Counted from the first letter of the stretch, positions 1-11,348 are shown. The stretch: DNA of 64,000 nt from Aggregatibacter actinomycetemcomitans DSM 8324 (GCF_000372365.1 NZ_AQUU01000002.1:1-64000); one strand, 5' to 3'. The notes: generated by a model from the letters alone, not told the origin. Numbers and translations: made by a program.

Positions 1-247
1 CCATAAAACTTGATACCGATAATTTCGGCGGAATTTTTAGAAGCATATGAATATGCTCTTTCATTGCGTGCGCTTCTATTATTTCCACATTTTTATAGTC
101 GCATAACTGCCTTAATATGCTACCTATATCCGTTCTAAGCCTTCCGTAAATGGCTTTTCTTCTATATTTCGGGGTGAAGACGATGTGATACTTACAGTTC
201 CATTTGGTATGTGATAGACTTGAATCGTCATTGGCTTTACTTACCAT
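1..247 (-). mobile_element. tnpA: IS200/IS605-family transposase TnpA, cut by window edge
   Basis: Reading leftwards from an ATG at 247 gives 82 codons that run off the window at base 1. The peptide has the hallmarks of the small HUH single-strand transposases: an N-terminal KYHIVFTPKYRRK-type strand and the metal-binding HxH motif (HIHM) near residue 70. The catalytic tyrosine would lie outside the window. A strong ribosome site, AGGAGGAT, sits just upstream. Family assignment is secure from these motifs. Whether the copy is intact cannot be judged here. Confidence 0.9.
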
Positions 248-338
248 TGACTTATCCTCCTATATCTTGAATTTGGGTTGTCAGCCTTATTCTTATATAG
301 TGAGGATTTTTTATGTTGACCGCTTAAGCTCTTTGATT

Positions 339-357
339 CCATACGCATAGCGTACGG
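339..357. repeat. Imperfect hairpin, candidate IS200 left-end structure
   Basis: CCATACGC and GCGTACGG pair around a 3-base loop with one mismatch. It lies about 90 bases upstream of tnpA. IS200-family transposases recognise subterminal imperfect hairpins, so this is a plausible left-end element. That role is inferred from position only. Confidence 0.4.
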
Positions 358-360
358 TTT

Positions 361-393
361 TGTTTATAGCTAGACGTTGTCTAGCTATAAACA
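361..393. repeat. Perfect 15-bp inverted repeat beside the IS element
   Basis: Two perfect 15-base arms with core TTTATAGCTAGAC are separated by the 3-base loop GTT. Known IS200 left ends carry a long perfect palindrome that blocks outside transcription, so this may be part of the insertion. It abuts the pyrG-side terminator. Confidence 0.5.
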
Positions 394-419
394 AAAACCC
401 GAGCCAGTCTCGGGTTTTT
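393..419. terminator. Bidirectional rho-independent terminator
   Basis: AAAAACCCGAG and CTCGGGTTTTT form an 11-bp stem with a 5-base loop, with T or A runs on both sides. It lies about 70 bases downstream of pyrG on the minus strand and would end that transcript. Confidence 0.8.
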
Positions 420-490
420 ATTGGCATGATTCGCTAAATGGAAAAATACCCTCTATAATGACCGCACTTTTGTTTCGTTTTCAGCATCCG

Positions 491-2143
<1,653 letters not shown>

Positions 2144-2352
2144 CTATTGGGATGGATGGAAAAATTAGGATAAATATAATCTATCAAGACGGGAGCATAG
2201 TTTACAACAAAGGCAGGATTAACTCAATCTTCGCATGGGTGAATTATGGAAAAAGTGCGGTCATGACTCTCTGCGTTTTGTATGATTTTATTACGAATCG
2301 TAAGGCTTTTGTAGTAGAATATCGTGGCTTTTTATCACAAGAGAAATTTATT

Positions 2353-3654
2353 ATGTTTTCACGTAAAGATATTGTTGTTTTAGGAATGATGATTTTCGCG
2401 CTGTTTTTAGGCGCAGGAAACATTATTTTTCCACCTATGGAAGGCTACACCGCAGGGCAGCATTGGGCGATCGCTGCTTTAGGATTCGTGCTCACCGGCG
2501 TATTAATGCCGTTTATTACACTGGTGGTTGTGTCGGTTTTAGGGCGCGGCGAAGAGCTCACCCGCGATTTACCGAAATGGGCAGAAGTACTGTTTTTAGC
2601 CACCTTATATTTGGTGATTGGTTCCACTTTCGCCATGCCACGCATTACCAATGTCGCCTATGAAATGGCGTTGGTACCGTTGGAGATTGTGGCGGACACC
2701 TCCGCGAACCACCTGATTTTCGCCGTGGCATTTAACATTATCGCCATGTTATTCATGTTAAAACCGAACACCATTATTTCCAGCGTAGGCAAATTTATGA
2801 CGCCGGCGTTATTGGTGTTATTGGTGGTGGTTACCGCTGCCGTATTTATTTCCCCATTATCTGAGATCTCTGCGCCAAGCAAAGCCTATGCCGAGGGTTC
2901 TGTACTAACTACAGGCTTAATCAGTGGATATCAAACCATGGATGTGTTGGCAGCGATCGCCTTCGGCGGTATCGTTGCCCGAGCATTAAGCAGTAAAAAT
3001 GTCACCGAGCCGCATAAAATCATGCGTTACACCATTTTCGCCGGCTGTATTTCAGTGGTATTACTCGCTGCACTGTATTTTTCCTTATTCTACCTTGGTG
3101 CCACCAGTGACGCAGTAGCGCAAGGGGCAAACAACGGCGGACAAATTTTCTCCCGCTATGTAGGCGTGTTGTTCGGCAAAGAAGGCTCCTTGATTATGTC
3201 AGGCATCATTTTCTTAGCGAGTTTAACTACTCTTGTAGGTGTTACCAGCGCCTGCGCTTACTACTTTGCCAAATTTTCTAACCGCTTGCCATATTCCTTC
3301 TGGGTAGTATTTTTTACCATCATGACTACAATCATTTCCGAAAACGGCTTAACCAAACTATTACAAGTGACCATTCCCGCCTTGTTATTAATTTACCCGG
3401 TGGCAATTATGCTGGTGGTGTTACAAATGGTACGCGCCAAACTACCATGGGTGAAATTGACCTATAACGCCACTATCATCATCACCGTTTGTTTTAGTTT
3501 GTGCGACAGCTTGAATAACGTGGAATTATTGCCTGCCGGCGTAAAACGGCTTCTTGAAAATTTCCCTTTATATGACAATGGTTTGGCGTGGTTAATTCCG
3601 GCATTAGGTATGATGGTGTTGACTATTTTGATAGGGAAAATGGCGAAAAAATAA
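2353..3654 (+). CDS. brnQ: Branched-chain amino acid:cation symporter BrnQ
   Basis: A 433-residue inner-membrane carrier of the LIV-II family that imports leucine, isoleucine and valine with Na+ or H+. The start MFSRKDIVVLGMMIFALFLGAGN is the family's typical N-terminus, followed by about 12 hydrophobic segments. The open frame extends about 67 codons further upstream, but that stretch is hydrophilic, crosses an uptake signal and lacks family likeness, so the ATG at 2353 is preferred. The sequence GAGAAA precedes it. Transcribed divergently from pyrG. Confidence 0.93.
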   Translation: MFSRKDIVVLGMMIFALFLGAGNIIFPPMEGYTAGQHWAIAALGFVLTGVLMPFITLVVVSVLGRGEELTRDLPKWAEVLFLATLYLVIGSTFAMPRITNVAYEMALVPLEIVADTSANHLIFAVAFNIIAMLFMLKPNTIISSVGKFMTPALLVLLVVVTAAVFISPLSEISAPSKAYAEGSVLTTGLISGYQTMDVLAAIAFGGIVARALSSKNVTEPHKIMRYTIFAGCISVVLLAALYFSLFYLGATSDAVAQGANNGGQIFSRYVGVLFGKEGSLIMSGIIFLASLTTLVGVTSACAYYFAKFSNRLPYSFWVVFFTIMTTIISENGLTKLLQVTIPALLLIYPVAIMLVVLQMVRAKLPWVKLTYNATIIITVCFSLCDSLNNVELLPAGVKRLLENFPLYDNGLAWLIPALGMMVLTILIGKMAKK

Positions 3655-3814
3655 TGAACGGATTTTTTCTTTGAAAAAATTCATACAAAAAAGCAATAAT
3701 CTCCTCCCTGTTCTCAGACAAAATTTCATAATCTGTGAAATATTAATTTCCCGGAGAGAAACTTTGAAAAACCTTAGTGAGGAAGAGAGTGACATTCTTT
3801 TCATGGGCGCAAAG

Positions 3815-4105
3815 CAAACCTCGGGAAATTTCTTGAACGTGGTGGATATGAGTCCGGACTGCGATGATCAGGATACGTTGTTGATTTTGGCGAGTCCTGT
3901 CGTACCGACTTGCCATACCGGTACGGAAAGCTGTTTTAGACACCTACCGCATGAACCGAATTAGATTTTTTCAGTAAACTGGAAAAAATTTTAAATTGGA
4001 GCTAAAGTGCAGATTTTGCATTATCGCCTCACGGTGTTATTGCAGAACGCGGATTTAAACTGGGCGGATATGATTGAGAAATTGAAAGAACGTCATACAA
4101 AATAG
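3815..4105 (+). pseudogene. hisI: Remnant of hisIE (phosphoribosyl-AMP cyclohydrolase / phosphoribosyl-ATP pyrophosphatase)
   Basis: Two separated fragments of one histidine-pathway gene can be read. At 3815-3963 the frame gives QTSGNFLNVVDMSPDCD, then PTCHTGTESCF, the conserved C-terminal part of the HisI domain with its zinc-binding cysteines. At about 4007-4105 another stretch gives LTVLLQNADLNWADMIEKLKERH, the usual end of the HisE domain. The N-terminus of HisI and most of HisE are missing and the fragments are not in one frame. It cannot make a working enzyme. A normal HisIE is about 200-220 residues. Confidence 0.85.
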
Positions 4106-4118
4106 TTGTTACGGACAA

Positions 4119-4146
4119 AAAACCACCTCATCGGGTGGTTTTCTTT
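4119..4146. terminator. Terminator between hisIE remnant and nfuA
   Basis: AAAACCACC and GGTGGTTTT pair around a 6-base loop and are followed by TTCTTTT on the plus strand. The minus strand also shows a T-run (TTTTTTGTCC), so it can serve the convergent nfuA transcript. Confidence 0.8.
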
Positions 4147-4150
4147 TGGC

Positions 4151-4735
4151 TTAATAATAGGAATGTTCGCCGCGTCGGTGTTCGGTGACGTCCCTGGCGC
4201 CGTTTAATTCGCCCGGAAAGATATTGACCAATTGTTTTTCCACGCCGTCTTTCAGGGTAACATCCACCATGGAACAGCCGTTGCAACCGCCACCGAATTG
4301 CAAAATGGCATAGCCGTCATCGGTGATTTCCAATAAGGTGATTTTGCCGCCGTGGCTTGCCAATTGCGGGTTGATCTGGGTTTGAATGACATATTCCACC
4401 CGTTCGATTAGCGGCGCATCGTCCGCGACTTTTCTCATTTTGGCATTCGGCGCTTTTAAGGTGAGCTGCGCGCCCAGTTCTTCGGTGACGTAATCAATTT
4501 CCGCATCTTCCAGAAACGGCAGGCTGATTTCGTCTACAAAGGCGGAGAAACTGTCGTATTTGATTTCCGTGTCGTCGGCTTCAACGGAATTCGGTGGGCA
4601 GTAAGAAACGCCACATTCGGCATTCGGCGTGCCGGGATTGACTACGAAAATACGAATATGAGTGCCTTCTTCCTGTTGATCCAATAAACGGCGAAAATGC
4701 GCTTGCGCCGCTTCTGAAATAGTAATTTGTTGCAT
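4151..4735 (-). CDS. nfuA: Fe-S biogenesis protein NfuA
   Basis: A 194-residue iron-sulfur carrier that delivers [4Fe-4S] clusters to client enzymes, particularly under oxidative or iron stress. The N-terminal half resembles a degenerate A-type scaffold ([13 protein letters not shown]). The C-terminal Nfu domain carries the cluster-binding CxxC in [11 protein letters not shown]. It lies 116 bases downstream of comF in the same orientation, the arrangement also known in Haemophilus. A terminator follows immediately. Confidence 0.96.
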   Translation of the reverse strand: MQQITISEAAQAHFRRLLDQQEEGTHIRIFVVNPGTPNAECGVSYCPPNSVEADDTEIKYDSFSAFVDEISLPFLEDAEIDYVTEELGAQLTLKAPNAKMRKVADDAPLIERVEYVIQTQINPQLASHGGKITLLEITDDGYAILQFGGGCNGCSMVDVTLKDGVEKQLVNIFPGELNGARDVTEHRRGEHSYY

Positions 4736-4851
4736 AACTCTCCCACAATAAAATCAGATTAAATTTGTCGGATATGATACGCCTCACGCCGTTTTTTTTC
4801 TACCTTTTACTATAATAAAAAAGCGGATTAGCCTTTTCTTTTAAGGGAGCG

Positions 4852-5538
4852 TTATGTACGGGCAAGCCCCCACACCTGAATATGTACCACGTTGGCTTGG
4901 CGTAACCGCTTGGCGATTTCGTTTAAGGTGGAGCCGGTGGTGATCACATCGTCCACTAACGCCACGCTACGATAAGGAAAATGTCTGTCGTTGGTTGAAA
5001 TTCGAAAAGCATTTTTCAGGTTGTGGCGCCGATCTTTTGTCGTTAAGCCACGCTGTGTCGGTGTTCGTTTGGTGCGGAGAAGCAAACCGTTATCAACGGG
5101 AATTTTGAACCATTTAGCTAATTGCTGCGCCAGTAAATCCGCCTGATTATAACCGCGTCGCCATTGACGAAAATGATGTAACGGCACGGGAAGAATCACC
5201 TCGGGCAAAGGTAGCCGATGAGTGCGACGCGCATCGCGAATCGCCAGATACAGCAGGCGGGCTAAGGTGCGGTCAAGCCAAAATTGATTTTGGAATTTAA
5301 AGCGATGAATTAAGGTGGAAAGCGGTTCGTTATAACGCCCGATAATCACCATGCGATCCCACGCCGGTTCCTGCCGCAAACAGTTTCCGCAATGTAATAC
5401 GTTTTCCGCCAATTCCGCGCCGCAGCAACCGCAATAGGCAAAACGCTGAATGGTGCGGTTACAACGGCTGCATAAGCCATGTTTGGCAAGTTTAAGCGGC
5501 GTGTGGCAATGCACGCAGCAGGATTGAAAAACGTTCAT
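4852..5538 (-). CDS. comF: Competence protein ComF
   Basis: A 228-residue ComF-family protein needed for natural transformation, thought to act on incoming single-stranded DNA in the cytoplasm. The N-terminus has four CxxC-type zinc pairs (CCVHCH, CSRCN, CGCCG, CGNC). The C-terminal phosphoribosyltransferase-like domain ends in VALVDDVITTGSTL, the PRPP-binding loop. In Haemophilus comF is the last gene of comABCDEF. Here no comA-E gene lies upstream and the neighbour is a divergent phosphatase gene, so comF has its own promoter, with a candidate CRP-S site at 5616-5637. Confidence 0.95.
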   Translation of the reverse strand: MNVFQSCCVHCHTPLKLAKHGLCSRCNRTIQRFAYCGCCGAELAENVLHCGNCLRQEPAWDRMVIIGRYNEPLSTLIHRFKFQNQFWLDRTLARLLYLAIRDARRTHRLPLPEVILPVPLHHFRQWRRGYNQADLLAQQLAKWFKIPVDNGLLLRTKRTPTQRGLTTKDRRHNLKNAFRISTNDRHFPYRSVALVDDVITTGSTLNEIAKRLRQANVVHIQVWGLART

Positions 5539-5573
5539 GAAATTGACCGCACTTTTAGGGATGGAAATGGCGC

Positions 5574-5637
5574 ATCATAAAAGTGTGGTAGTTTTTTCCG
5601 ATGTTTTTTCATCGAGTTTAGGATCCGCCTCGCAAAA
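5574..5637 (-). promoter_or_regulatory. Candidate Sxy-dependent CRP-S site and -10 of comF
   Basis: On the minus strand 5637-5616 reads TTTTGCGAGGCGGATCC followed by TAAAC. It matches the Haemophilus CRP-S competence consensus (TTTTGCGATCCGCATCGCAAAA from memory) at 16 of 22 positions, including the whole left half with the diagnostic TGCGA. A -10-like TATGAT lies at 5579-5574, which puts the site centre about 60 bases upstream of the start point, the class I CRP distance. The second half-site is weak, so this is a candidate only. Confidence 0.5.
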
Positions 5638-5683
5638 ATGATAAAATCCGGCGACATTTTTGCTTTAAATAAAGAGAGACAGT

Positions 5684-6496
5684 ATGACGATCCCGAATTA
5701 TCGTGACCAAATTAAAGTGATCTTTTTTGACATCGACGAAACCCTGTTTATGAAAGAACAGGATCATTTACCCGCAAGCGTGCCGTTGTTTATTCGCAAA
5801 CTCAAACAAAACGGCATTATTCCCGCCATTGCCAGCGGGCGTTCGCGCACCATGTTCCCGTGGCAGGTGAAACAGCTGGTTGAGCAGGAAGGCATGGCGT
5901 TGTTCGTGACCATGAACGGACAATCCGTGACCCACAAAAATCAAGTGATTGCCAAGCATACCATTCCAACCGAGCAAATTCGTCGCTTAACCTATTTCTT
6001 CGACCAACATCATATTGCCTATGCGTTTATTACCGATGACGCGGTGAACGTGTCGGAGAAAAATGCACGGGTGACCAGCTCCTTTGATGTGATTACCACG
6101 GATTATGCCGTGGATAAAGCATTTTTTGAACGCCATGCGATTAGTCAGATTCTGCCTTTTTACCGTGAAGAACAAGACCAATTAGTGCAAAATTGCGGTT
6201 TATTGGATGGCTTGCGCATGGTGCGCTGGCATGAGGAATCCGTGGATTTGTTCGACGCGGAAGGTTCCAAAGTGCGCGGCATTGAAACGGCGGTGAAGCA
6301 TTTAGGGCTATCAATGGAAAATGTGATGGCGTTCGGTGACGGTTTAAATGGCCTGGAAATGTTAAGCCGCGTGGGTGTCGGCGTCGCCATGGGCAACGGG
6401 CATGAGAAATTAAAAGCCATCGCCGATCATGTGGCGGATCCTATCGACCAAGACGGCATTTATCGGTTTCTGGTGAAGGCAGGGTTGATTGATTAA
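5684..6496 (+). CDS. Cof-type HAD-superfamily sugar/nucleotide phosphatase
   Basis: A 270-residue cytoplasmic HAD-IIB (Cof) hydrolase. Motif I is FFDIDETLF with the two catalytic aspartates. Motif II is the Ser in IASGRSR. The conserved lysine follows at GSKVRGIE and motif IV is FGDGLNGLEML. The large cap between residues 90 and 190 is typical of the class. Members dephosphorylate sugar phosphates, FMN or pyridoxal phosphate, and the substrate cannot be told from sequence. GAGAGA precedes the ATG. Divergent from comF. Confidence 0.9.
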   Translation: MTIPNYRDQIKVIFFDIDETLFMKEQDHLPASVPLFIRKLKQNGIIPAIASGRSRTMFPWQVKQLVEQEGMALFVTMNGQSVTHKNQVIAKHTIPTEQIRRLTYFFDQHHIAYAFITDDAVNVSEKNARVTSSFDVITTDYAVDKAFFERHAISQILPFYREEQDQLVQNCGLLDGLRMVRWHEESVDLFDAEGSKVRGIETAVKHLGLSMENVMAFGDGLNGLEMLSRVGVGVAMGNGHEKLKAIADHVADPIDQDGIYRFLVKAGLID

Positions 6497-6600
6497 GCCT
6501 TTACGATCGTGGCACCGACATTGATGAAAATGCGAGCATTTAAAAAAGTGTGGTCGTTTTTTCGATTATTTTTTAAAAGCAAAAAAATATCGAAAAATAC

Positions 6601-6630
6601 TTGCTTTTGTGCGTGATCTCTTGCTATTAA
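6601..6630 (+). promoter_or_regulatory. Candidate sigma-70 promoter of asd
   Basis: TTGCTT at 6601-6606 and TATTAA at 6625-6630 are separated by 18 bases. A TGC just before the -10 gives an extended -10 character. It lies about 50 bases upstream of the asd start. Assigned by motif only. Confidence 0.5.
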
Positions 6631-6679
6631 TTAAGCCTTTACACAACATCTTTTCAATCTCATCTAGAAGGACAAACTT

Positions 6680-7792
6680 ATGAAAAACGTTGGTTTTATC
6701 GGTTGGCGCGGAATGGTGGGTTCCGTTTTAATGGATCGTATGCAGCAGGAAAATGATTTTACGAATATCAATCCGATCTTCTTTACCACTTCTCAAGCAG
6801 GACAAGCTGCACCGACATTCGGCGGTAAAGACGCCGGCACCTTGAAAAATGCGTTCGACATTGAAGAACTGAAAAAACTGGACATTATCGTCACCTGCCA
6901 AGGCGGCGATTACACCAACGAAGTTTATCCGAAATTAAAAGCCACCGGCTGGAGCGGTTACTGGGTGGATGCAGCGTCCGCATTGCGTATGGAAGAAGAC
7001 GCGATTATCGTGTTGGACCCGGTGAATCAACACGTGATCAGCGAAGGCTTGAAAAACGGCGTGAAAACCTATGTAGGCGGTAACTGTACTGTCAGCTTGA
7101 TGCTCATAGCGTTAGGCGGTTTATTTGAAAAAGATTTAGTGGAATGGATCTCCGTTGCCACTTACCAAGCCGCCAGTGGTGCCGGTGCGAAAAATATGCG
7201 CGAATTATTGGTGCAAATGGGTGAGTTAAACGGCGAAGTGAAAGGCTTACTTGCGGATCCGAATTCTTCCATTTTAGACATTGAACGTGCCGTGACCGCC
7301 AAAATGCGCGACAAAGACTTCCCGATTGATAACTTCGGCGCACCGTTGGCGGGCAGCCTGATTCCTTGGATCGACAAATTATTGGAAAGCGGTCAAACCA
7401 AAGAAGAATGGAAAGGTTACGCAGAAACCAACAAAATTCTGGGCTTGAGCGATAACCCGATTCCGGTGGATGGCTTATGCGTGCGTATCGGCGCGTTGCG
7501 TTGCCACAGCCAAGCCTTCACCATCAAATTGAAACGCGACATTCCGCTTGCCGAAATCGAACAAATTTTGGCTTCGCACAACGAGTGGGTGAAAGTGATC
7601 CCGAACGACAAAGAAACCACATTACGCGAATTAACACCGACCAAAGTCACCGGCACATTGAGCGTTCCGGTCGGGCGTTTACGCAAACTCAATCTTGGAC
7701 CGGAATATTTGGCGGCGTTCACCGTGGGCGACCAATTATTGTGGGGCGCGGCAGAACCGATTCGCCGTATTTTGGTGCAATTGGTCAAATAA
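6680..7792 (+). CDS. asd: Aspartate-semialdehyde dehydrogenase
   Basis: A 370-residue NADPH-dependent enzyme that converts 4-aspartyl phosphate to aspartate semialdehyde, the branch point to lysine/diaminopimelate, threonine and methionine. The N-terminus [14 protein letters not shown] is the nucleotide-binding loop. The catalytic cysteine is in GGNCTVSLM (about residue 136), and a conserved His appears in GALRCHSQA. Length matches the enterobacterial-type enzyme. It is a single-gene unit with its own promoter and a strong terminator 30 bases after the stop. Confidence 0.98.
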   Translation: MKNVGFIGWRGMVGSVLMDRMQQENDFTNINPIFFTTSQAGQAAPTFGGKDAGTLKNAFDIEELKKLDIIVTCQGGDYTNEVYPKLKATGWSGYWVDAASALRMEEDAIIVLDPVNQHVISEGLKNGVKTYVGGNCTVSLMLIALGGLFEKDLVEWISVATYQAASGAGAKNMRELLVQMGELNGEVKGLLADPNSSILDIERAVTAKMRDKDFPIDNFGAPLAGSLIPWIDKLLESGQTKEEWKGYAETNKILGLSDNPIPVDGLCVRIGALRCHSQAFTIKLKRDIPLAEIEQILASHNEWVKVIPNDKETTLRELTPTKVTGTLSVPVGRLRKLNLGPEYLAAFTVGDQLLWGAAEPIRRILVQLVK

Positions 7793-7824
7793 TTACCGAA
7801 TTTCAAAAAATACTTTCAAAAACA

Positions 7825-7852
7825 AAGGGCTGTGTTGAACAGCCCTTATTTT
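7825..7852. terminator. Rho-independent terminator of asd
   Basis: AAGGGCTGT and ACAGCCCTT form a 9-bp stem with a 5-base loop, followed by ATTTTT. It sits between convergent asd and comE1. Confidence 0.88.
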
Positions 7853-7864
7853 TACCCGTCAAGA

Positions 7865-8446
7865 TTAGTTAAAACGCACATGGGATTTGACTTTTTCTAA
7901 GGTCACGTCACCGATACCCGGCACGTTGGATAAGTCATTCAGGTTCTTAAATTTCCCGTTTTTCTCACGGTATTCCACAATTGCTTTAGCTTTTGCTTCA
8001 CCGATACCGGATAGGTTTTCTAAAGTCGCTGCGTCGGCAGTGTTAATATCCACTTTTTTGCTGCGTGTGATTTTGGCTTTATTTTCCACCGCACTTTTCT
8101 CTTTGGCGGTGGATTTATCTTCTACCGGCGCCGGTTTTTCATTTTGAAAGGTGTCTTTTACCGCCTTTTTCCCTTCAGCAAATTTTTCCTTGGTAGCATC
8201 TTTGGCTTTGGTAAAGGTCTCTTTAGTCGCCTCTTTCGCTTCAACGAATTTCTCTTTGGTCGCGTCTTTGACTTTCACCGCGCCCTCTTTCACTTTACCG
8301 CCCACGGTTTTGGCATCGGATTTAACGGTTTGCCAGGCGGATTTCGCCCCGTCTTTGACTTCCGTGAACACGCTTTCTTCGGCGAATACGGTGGTGGAAA
8401 CGGTCATCACGACGGCTACAGCAAGCAGCGATTTTAATGATTTCAT
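7865..8446 (-). CDS. comE1: ComE1-type DNA-binding competence protein with an inserted repeat region
   Basis: A 193-residue exported protein. Residues 1-22 are a signal peptide ending VFA. Residues 131-193 form the double helix-hairpin-helix domain (VDINTADAATLENLSGIGE, then VPGIG) that binds DNA in ComEA/ComE1 proteins during uptake across the periplasm. The middle, about residues 30-105, is lysine/alanine-rich and holds four 11-residue units of the form KDATKEKFxEA, predicted to be an amphipathic LEA-like helix. The family norm as I recall is near 110 residues, so this insert is the unusual part. Start chosen at 8446, preceded by AAGGAAG; the upstream extension contains no signal peptide. 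Confidence 0.88.
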   Translation of the reverse strand: MKSLKSLLAVAVVMTVSTTVFAEESVFTEVKDGAKSAWQTVKSDAKTVGGKVKEGAVKVKDATKEKFVEAKEATKETFTKAKDATKEKFAEGKKAVKDTFQNEKPAPVEDKSTAKEKSAVENKAKITRSKKVDINTADAATLENLSGIGEAKAKAIVEYREKNGKFKNLNDLSNVPGIGDVTLEKVKSHVRFN

Positions 8447-8624
8447 TTTTTCTTCCTTTTCTGATGAATGAAAAAACACGGTGAAAAAGCACCGCACTTT
8501 TAGGTAACAAAATATACAATAAATGTTCTCGTTAGAACAAAATTTCATGTGAAAAGTTCAAATGAAGCGAAACCTATCAAGCCCGAAAAGTCAATAGGCA
8601 AAATGAAAATTTTTGCATTTTTCC

Positions 8625-8650
8625 CTTGAAATCTTTTAAAACGATCTTAT
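8625..8650 (+). promoter_or_regulatory. Candidate heat-shock promoter of clpB
   Basis: CTTGAAA at 8625-8631 matches the sigma-32 -35 box, and a loosely matching -10 region (CGATCTTAT) follows. The rest of the 264-base gap between comE1 and clpB (8447-8710) is AT-rich, with an uptake signal near 8495. I saw no clear CRP-S site for comE1. Confidence 0.4.
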
Positions 8651-8710
8651 TTAATTTTGGCGAATAAATGTTCAACAGAATATCCATTGGAACACTCAAG
8701 GGAAAACATT

Positions 8711-11281
8711 ATGAATATTGAAAAATTTACCACAAAATTCCAACAAGCCTTGGCGGAAGCACAATCTTTGGCGGTCGGCAAGGATAATCAATTTATTGAA
8801 CCGGTACATTTATTGAGCGCCTTGTTAAATCAACAAGACGGTTCCATAGCACCGATTCTCACCACCGGCGGCGTAAACGTCGCTTTATTGCGTAACGAAA
8901 TCAACAACGAGCTTGCCAAGCTCCCGCAAGTGTCCGGCAACGGCGGCAATGTGCAAATTTCCCGTCAGTTGCTTAACATCTTGAATTTATGTGACAAATT
9001 GGCACAACAACGGCAGGATAAATTTATTTCGTCCGAAATCTTTTTGCTTGCCGCTTTAGAAGAAAAAGGCACCCTGAGCGAGATTTTGAAAAAGTGCGGT
9101 GCGAAAAAAGAACAGATTTTACAAGCCATCGAGCAGATTCGCGGAGGACAAAAAGTGAATGATCAAAATGCGGAAGAAAGCCGCCAAGCACTCGAAAAAT
9201 ATACTATCGACTTAACCGCCCGCGCAGAAAGCGGCAAATTGGATCCGGTGATTGGACGTGACGAGGAAATCCGCCGCACCATTCAAGTGTTGCAGCGCCG
9301 TACCAAAAACAATCCGGTGCTTATCGGTGAACCGGGTGTGGGTAAAACCGCCATTGTGGAAGGTTTGGCACAGCGTATCGTGAACGGCGAAGTGCCGGAA
9401 GGGTTGAAAAACAAACGTGTGCTGTCGCTTGATATGGGCGCGTTAATCGCCGGGGCGAAATATCGCGGCGAATTTGAAGAACGTTTGAAAGCGGTGTTAA
9501 ACGAACTCGCCAAAGAAGAAGGCAGAGTGATTTTGTTCATCGATGAAATTCACACTATGGTGGGCGCGGGTAAAACCGACGGCGCGATGGACGCAGGCAA
9601 CCTGCTCAAACCAAGTTTGGCGCGCGGTGAATTGCATTGCGTGGGCGCCACTACCTTGGATGAATATCGTCAATACATTGAAAAAGACGCGGCGCTTGAA
9701 CGTCGTTTCCAAAAAGTGTTTGTGGGCGAACCGAGCGTGGAAGACACCATCGCCATTTTGCGCGGTTTGAAAGAGCGTTATGAAATCCACCACCATGTAC
9801 AAATTACCGACCCGGCAATCGTGGCGGCGGCAACGCTTTCTCATCGTTATATTTCCGATCGTCAGTTGCCGGATAAAGCCATCGACTTAATCGACGAAGC
9901 GGCATCCAGCATTCGGATGGAAATCGACTCCAAACCGCAACCGTTAGATCGTTTGGATCGCCGTATTATCCAGCTCAAACTGGAACAACAGGCGTTGCAA
10001 AAAGAAGATGACGATGCCAGCCGTAAACGTTTGGAAATGCTGGAAAAAGAATTGGCGGAAAAAGAACGTGAATATGCCGAATTAGAAGAAGTGTGGAAAT
10101 CGGAAAAAGCCGCGCTGTCCGGCACGCAACACATTAAAGCGGAATTGGAAAATGCCCGCACGCAAATGGAACAAGCACGCCGCGCTGGTGATTTAAGCAA
10201 AATGTCCGAATTGCAATACGGCAAAATTCCGGATTTGGAAAAACAATTAGCCCAAGCGGAAGGTGCCGAGGGCAAAGAAATGAGTCTGTTACGCTATCGC
10301 GTGACCGACGAAGAAATCGCCGAAGTGCTTTCCCGCGCTACCGGTATTCCGGTCGCTAAAATGATGGAAGGCGAAAAAGAAAAATTATTGCACATGGAAG
10401 AATTTCTGCACAAACGGGTTATCGGTCAAAACGAAGCGGTGGATGCCGTGGCGAACGCTATTCGTCGTAGCCGCGCCGGTCTTTCCGATCCGAACCGTCC
10501 GATTGGTTCCTTCTTATTCTTAGGTCCGACCGGTGTGGGTAAAACCGAGTTGTGCAAAGCCTTGGCGTCCTTCTTATTCGACAGCGAAGATGCCATGATG
10601 CGTATCGATATGTCCGAGTTCATGGAAAAACACAGCGTGTCCCGTTTGGTGGGCGCACCTCCGGGCTATGTGGGCTATGAAGAAGGCGGTTACTTAACCG
10701 AAGCGGTGCGTCGCCGTCCGTATTCCGTGATTTTGCTCGACGAAGTGGAAAAAGCGCATCACGATGTGTTTAACATTCTGTTGCAAGTGTTGGACGACGG
10801 TCGTCTCACCGACGGACAGGGCAGAACCGTGGATTTCCGCAATACGGTGGTGATTATGACCTCCAACCTCGGTTCCGACTTGATTCAGGATCACGCACAG
10901 GAAGGGTACGACACCGTGAAAAGCATGGTGATGGAAGTGGTCGGTCGTTATTTCCGTCCGGAATTTATCAACCGTATCGACGAAACCGTCATGTTCCACC
11001 CGTTGAACAAAGAAAATATTCGTCAAATTGCCGATATTCAATTAAGACGCTTAACCCGTCGCATGGAAACTCATGGCTATGTGTTGAACTTTACCGATGC
11101 TACCCTTGATTTCATCAGCGACATCGGTTACGACCCGATTTTCGGTGCACGTCCGCTCAAACGGGCAATTCAGCAAGAAATCGAAAATCCGTTGGCACAA
11201 CAAATTTTATCCGGCGCCTTGCTGCCTGATAAAGTGATTGATGTGGACTACGTGGACGGTCAAATCGTGGCAAAACAATAA
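8711..11281 (+). CDS. clpB: ATP-dependent disaggregase ClpB
   Basis: An 856-residue AAA+ chaperone that forms hexamers and, with DnaK, pulls proteins out of aggregates after heat stress. In order: Clp N-domain (residues 1-145), NBD1 with Walker A GEPGVGKT, a coiled-coil middle domain (about 410-525) specific to ClpB, and NBD2 with Walker A GPTGVGKT and Walker B VILLDE. Start at 8711 ([10 protein letters not shown]) fits the family. The frame extends 18 codons further up but without family likeness. It is followed by a strong terminator. Confidence 0.97.
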   Translation: MNIEKFTTKFQQALAEAQSLAVGKDNQFIEPVHLLSALLNQQDGSIAPILTTGGVNVALLRNEINNELAKLPQVSGNGGNVQISRQLLNILNLCDKLAQQRQDKFISSEIFLLAALEEKGTLSEILKKCGAKKEQILQAIEQIRGGQKVNDQNAEESRQALEKYTIDLTARAESGKLDPVIGRDEEIRRTIQVLQRRTKNNPVLIGEPGVGKTAIVEGLAQRIVNGEVPEGLKNKRVLSLDMGALIAGAKYRGEFEERLKAVLNELAKEEGRVILFIDEIHTMVGAGKTDGAMDAGNLLKPSLARGELHCVGATTLDEYRQYIEKDAALERRFQKVFVGEPSVEDTIAILRGLKERYEIHHHVQITDPAIVAAATLSHRYISDRQLPDKAIDLIDEAASSIRMEIDSKPQPLDRLDRRIIQLKLEQQALQKEDDDASRKRLEMLEKELAEKEREYAELEEVWKSEKAALSGTQHIKAELENARTQMEQARRAGDLSKMSELQYGKIPDLEKQLAQAEGAEGKEMSLLRYRVTDEEIAEVLSRATGIPVAKMMEGEKEKLLHMEEFLHKRVIGQNEAVDAVANAIRRSRAGLSDPNRPIGSFLFLGPTGVGKTELCKALASFLFDSEDAMMRIDMSEFMEKHSVSRLVGAPPGYVGYEEGGYLTEAVRRRPYSVILLDEVEKAHHDVFNILLQVLDDGRLTDGQGRTVDFRNTVVIMTSNLGSDLIQDHAQEGYDTVKSMVMEVVGRYFRPEFINRIDETVMFHPLNKENIRQIADIQLRRLTRRMETHGYVLNFTDATLDFISDIGYDPIFGARPLKRAIQQEIENPLAQQILSGALLPDKVIDVDYVDGQIVAKQ

Positions 11282-11300
11282 GCCATTAACTCAATGATTA

Positions 11301-11334
11301 AAAAGCCATTTAGTGAATGCTAAATGGCTTTTTT
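11301..11334 (+). terminator. Rho-independent terminator of clpB
   Basis: AAAAGCCATTTAG and CTAAATGGCTTTT form a 13-bp stem with a 6-base loop and a T-run. It ends the clpB transcript. Confidence 0.9.
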
Positions 11335-11348
11335 GTGGGACTGTATTG

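Noticed and set aside
2152-2352. Upstream extension of brnQ
   Set aside because: Hydrophilic, crosses an uptake signal, and the ATG at 2353 gives the family N-terminus.
8144-8471. Two plus-strand frames opposite comE1
   Set aside because: Antisense shadows of the lysine/alanine repeat region; the minus-strand frame has signal peptide, domain and ribosome site.
8500-8600. Possible CRP-S site upstream of comE1
   Set aside because: The best stretch (near 8555-8575, GGTTTCGCTTCATTTGAA on the minus strand) lacks the TGCGA core, so no claim is made.
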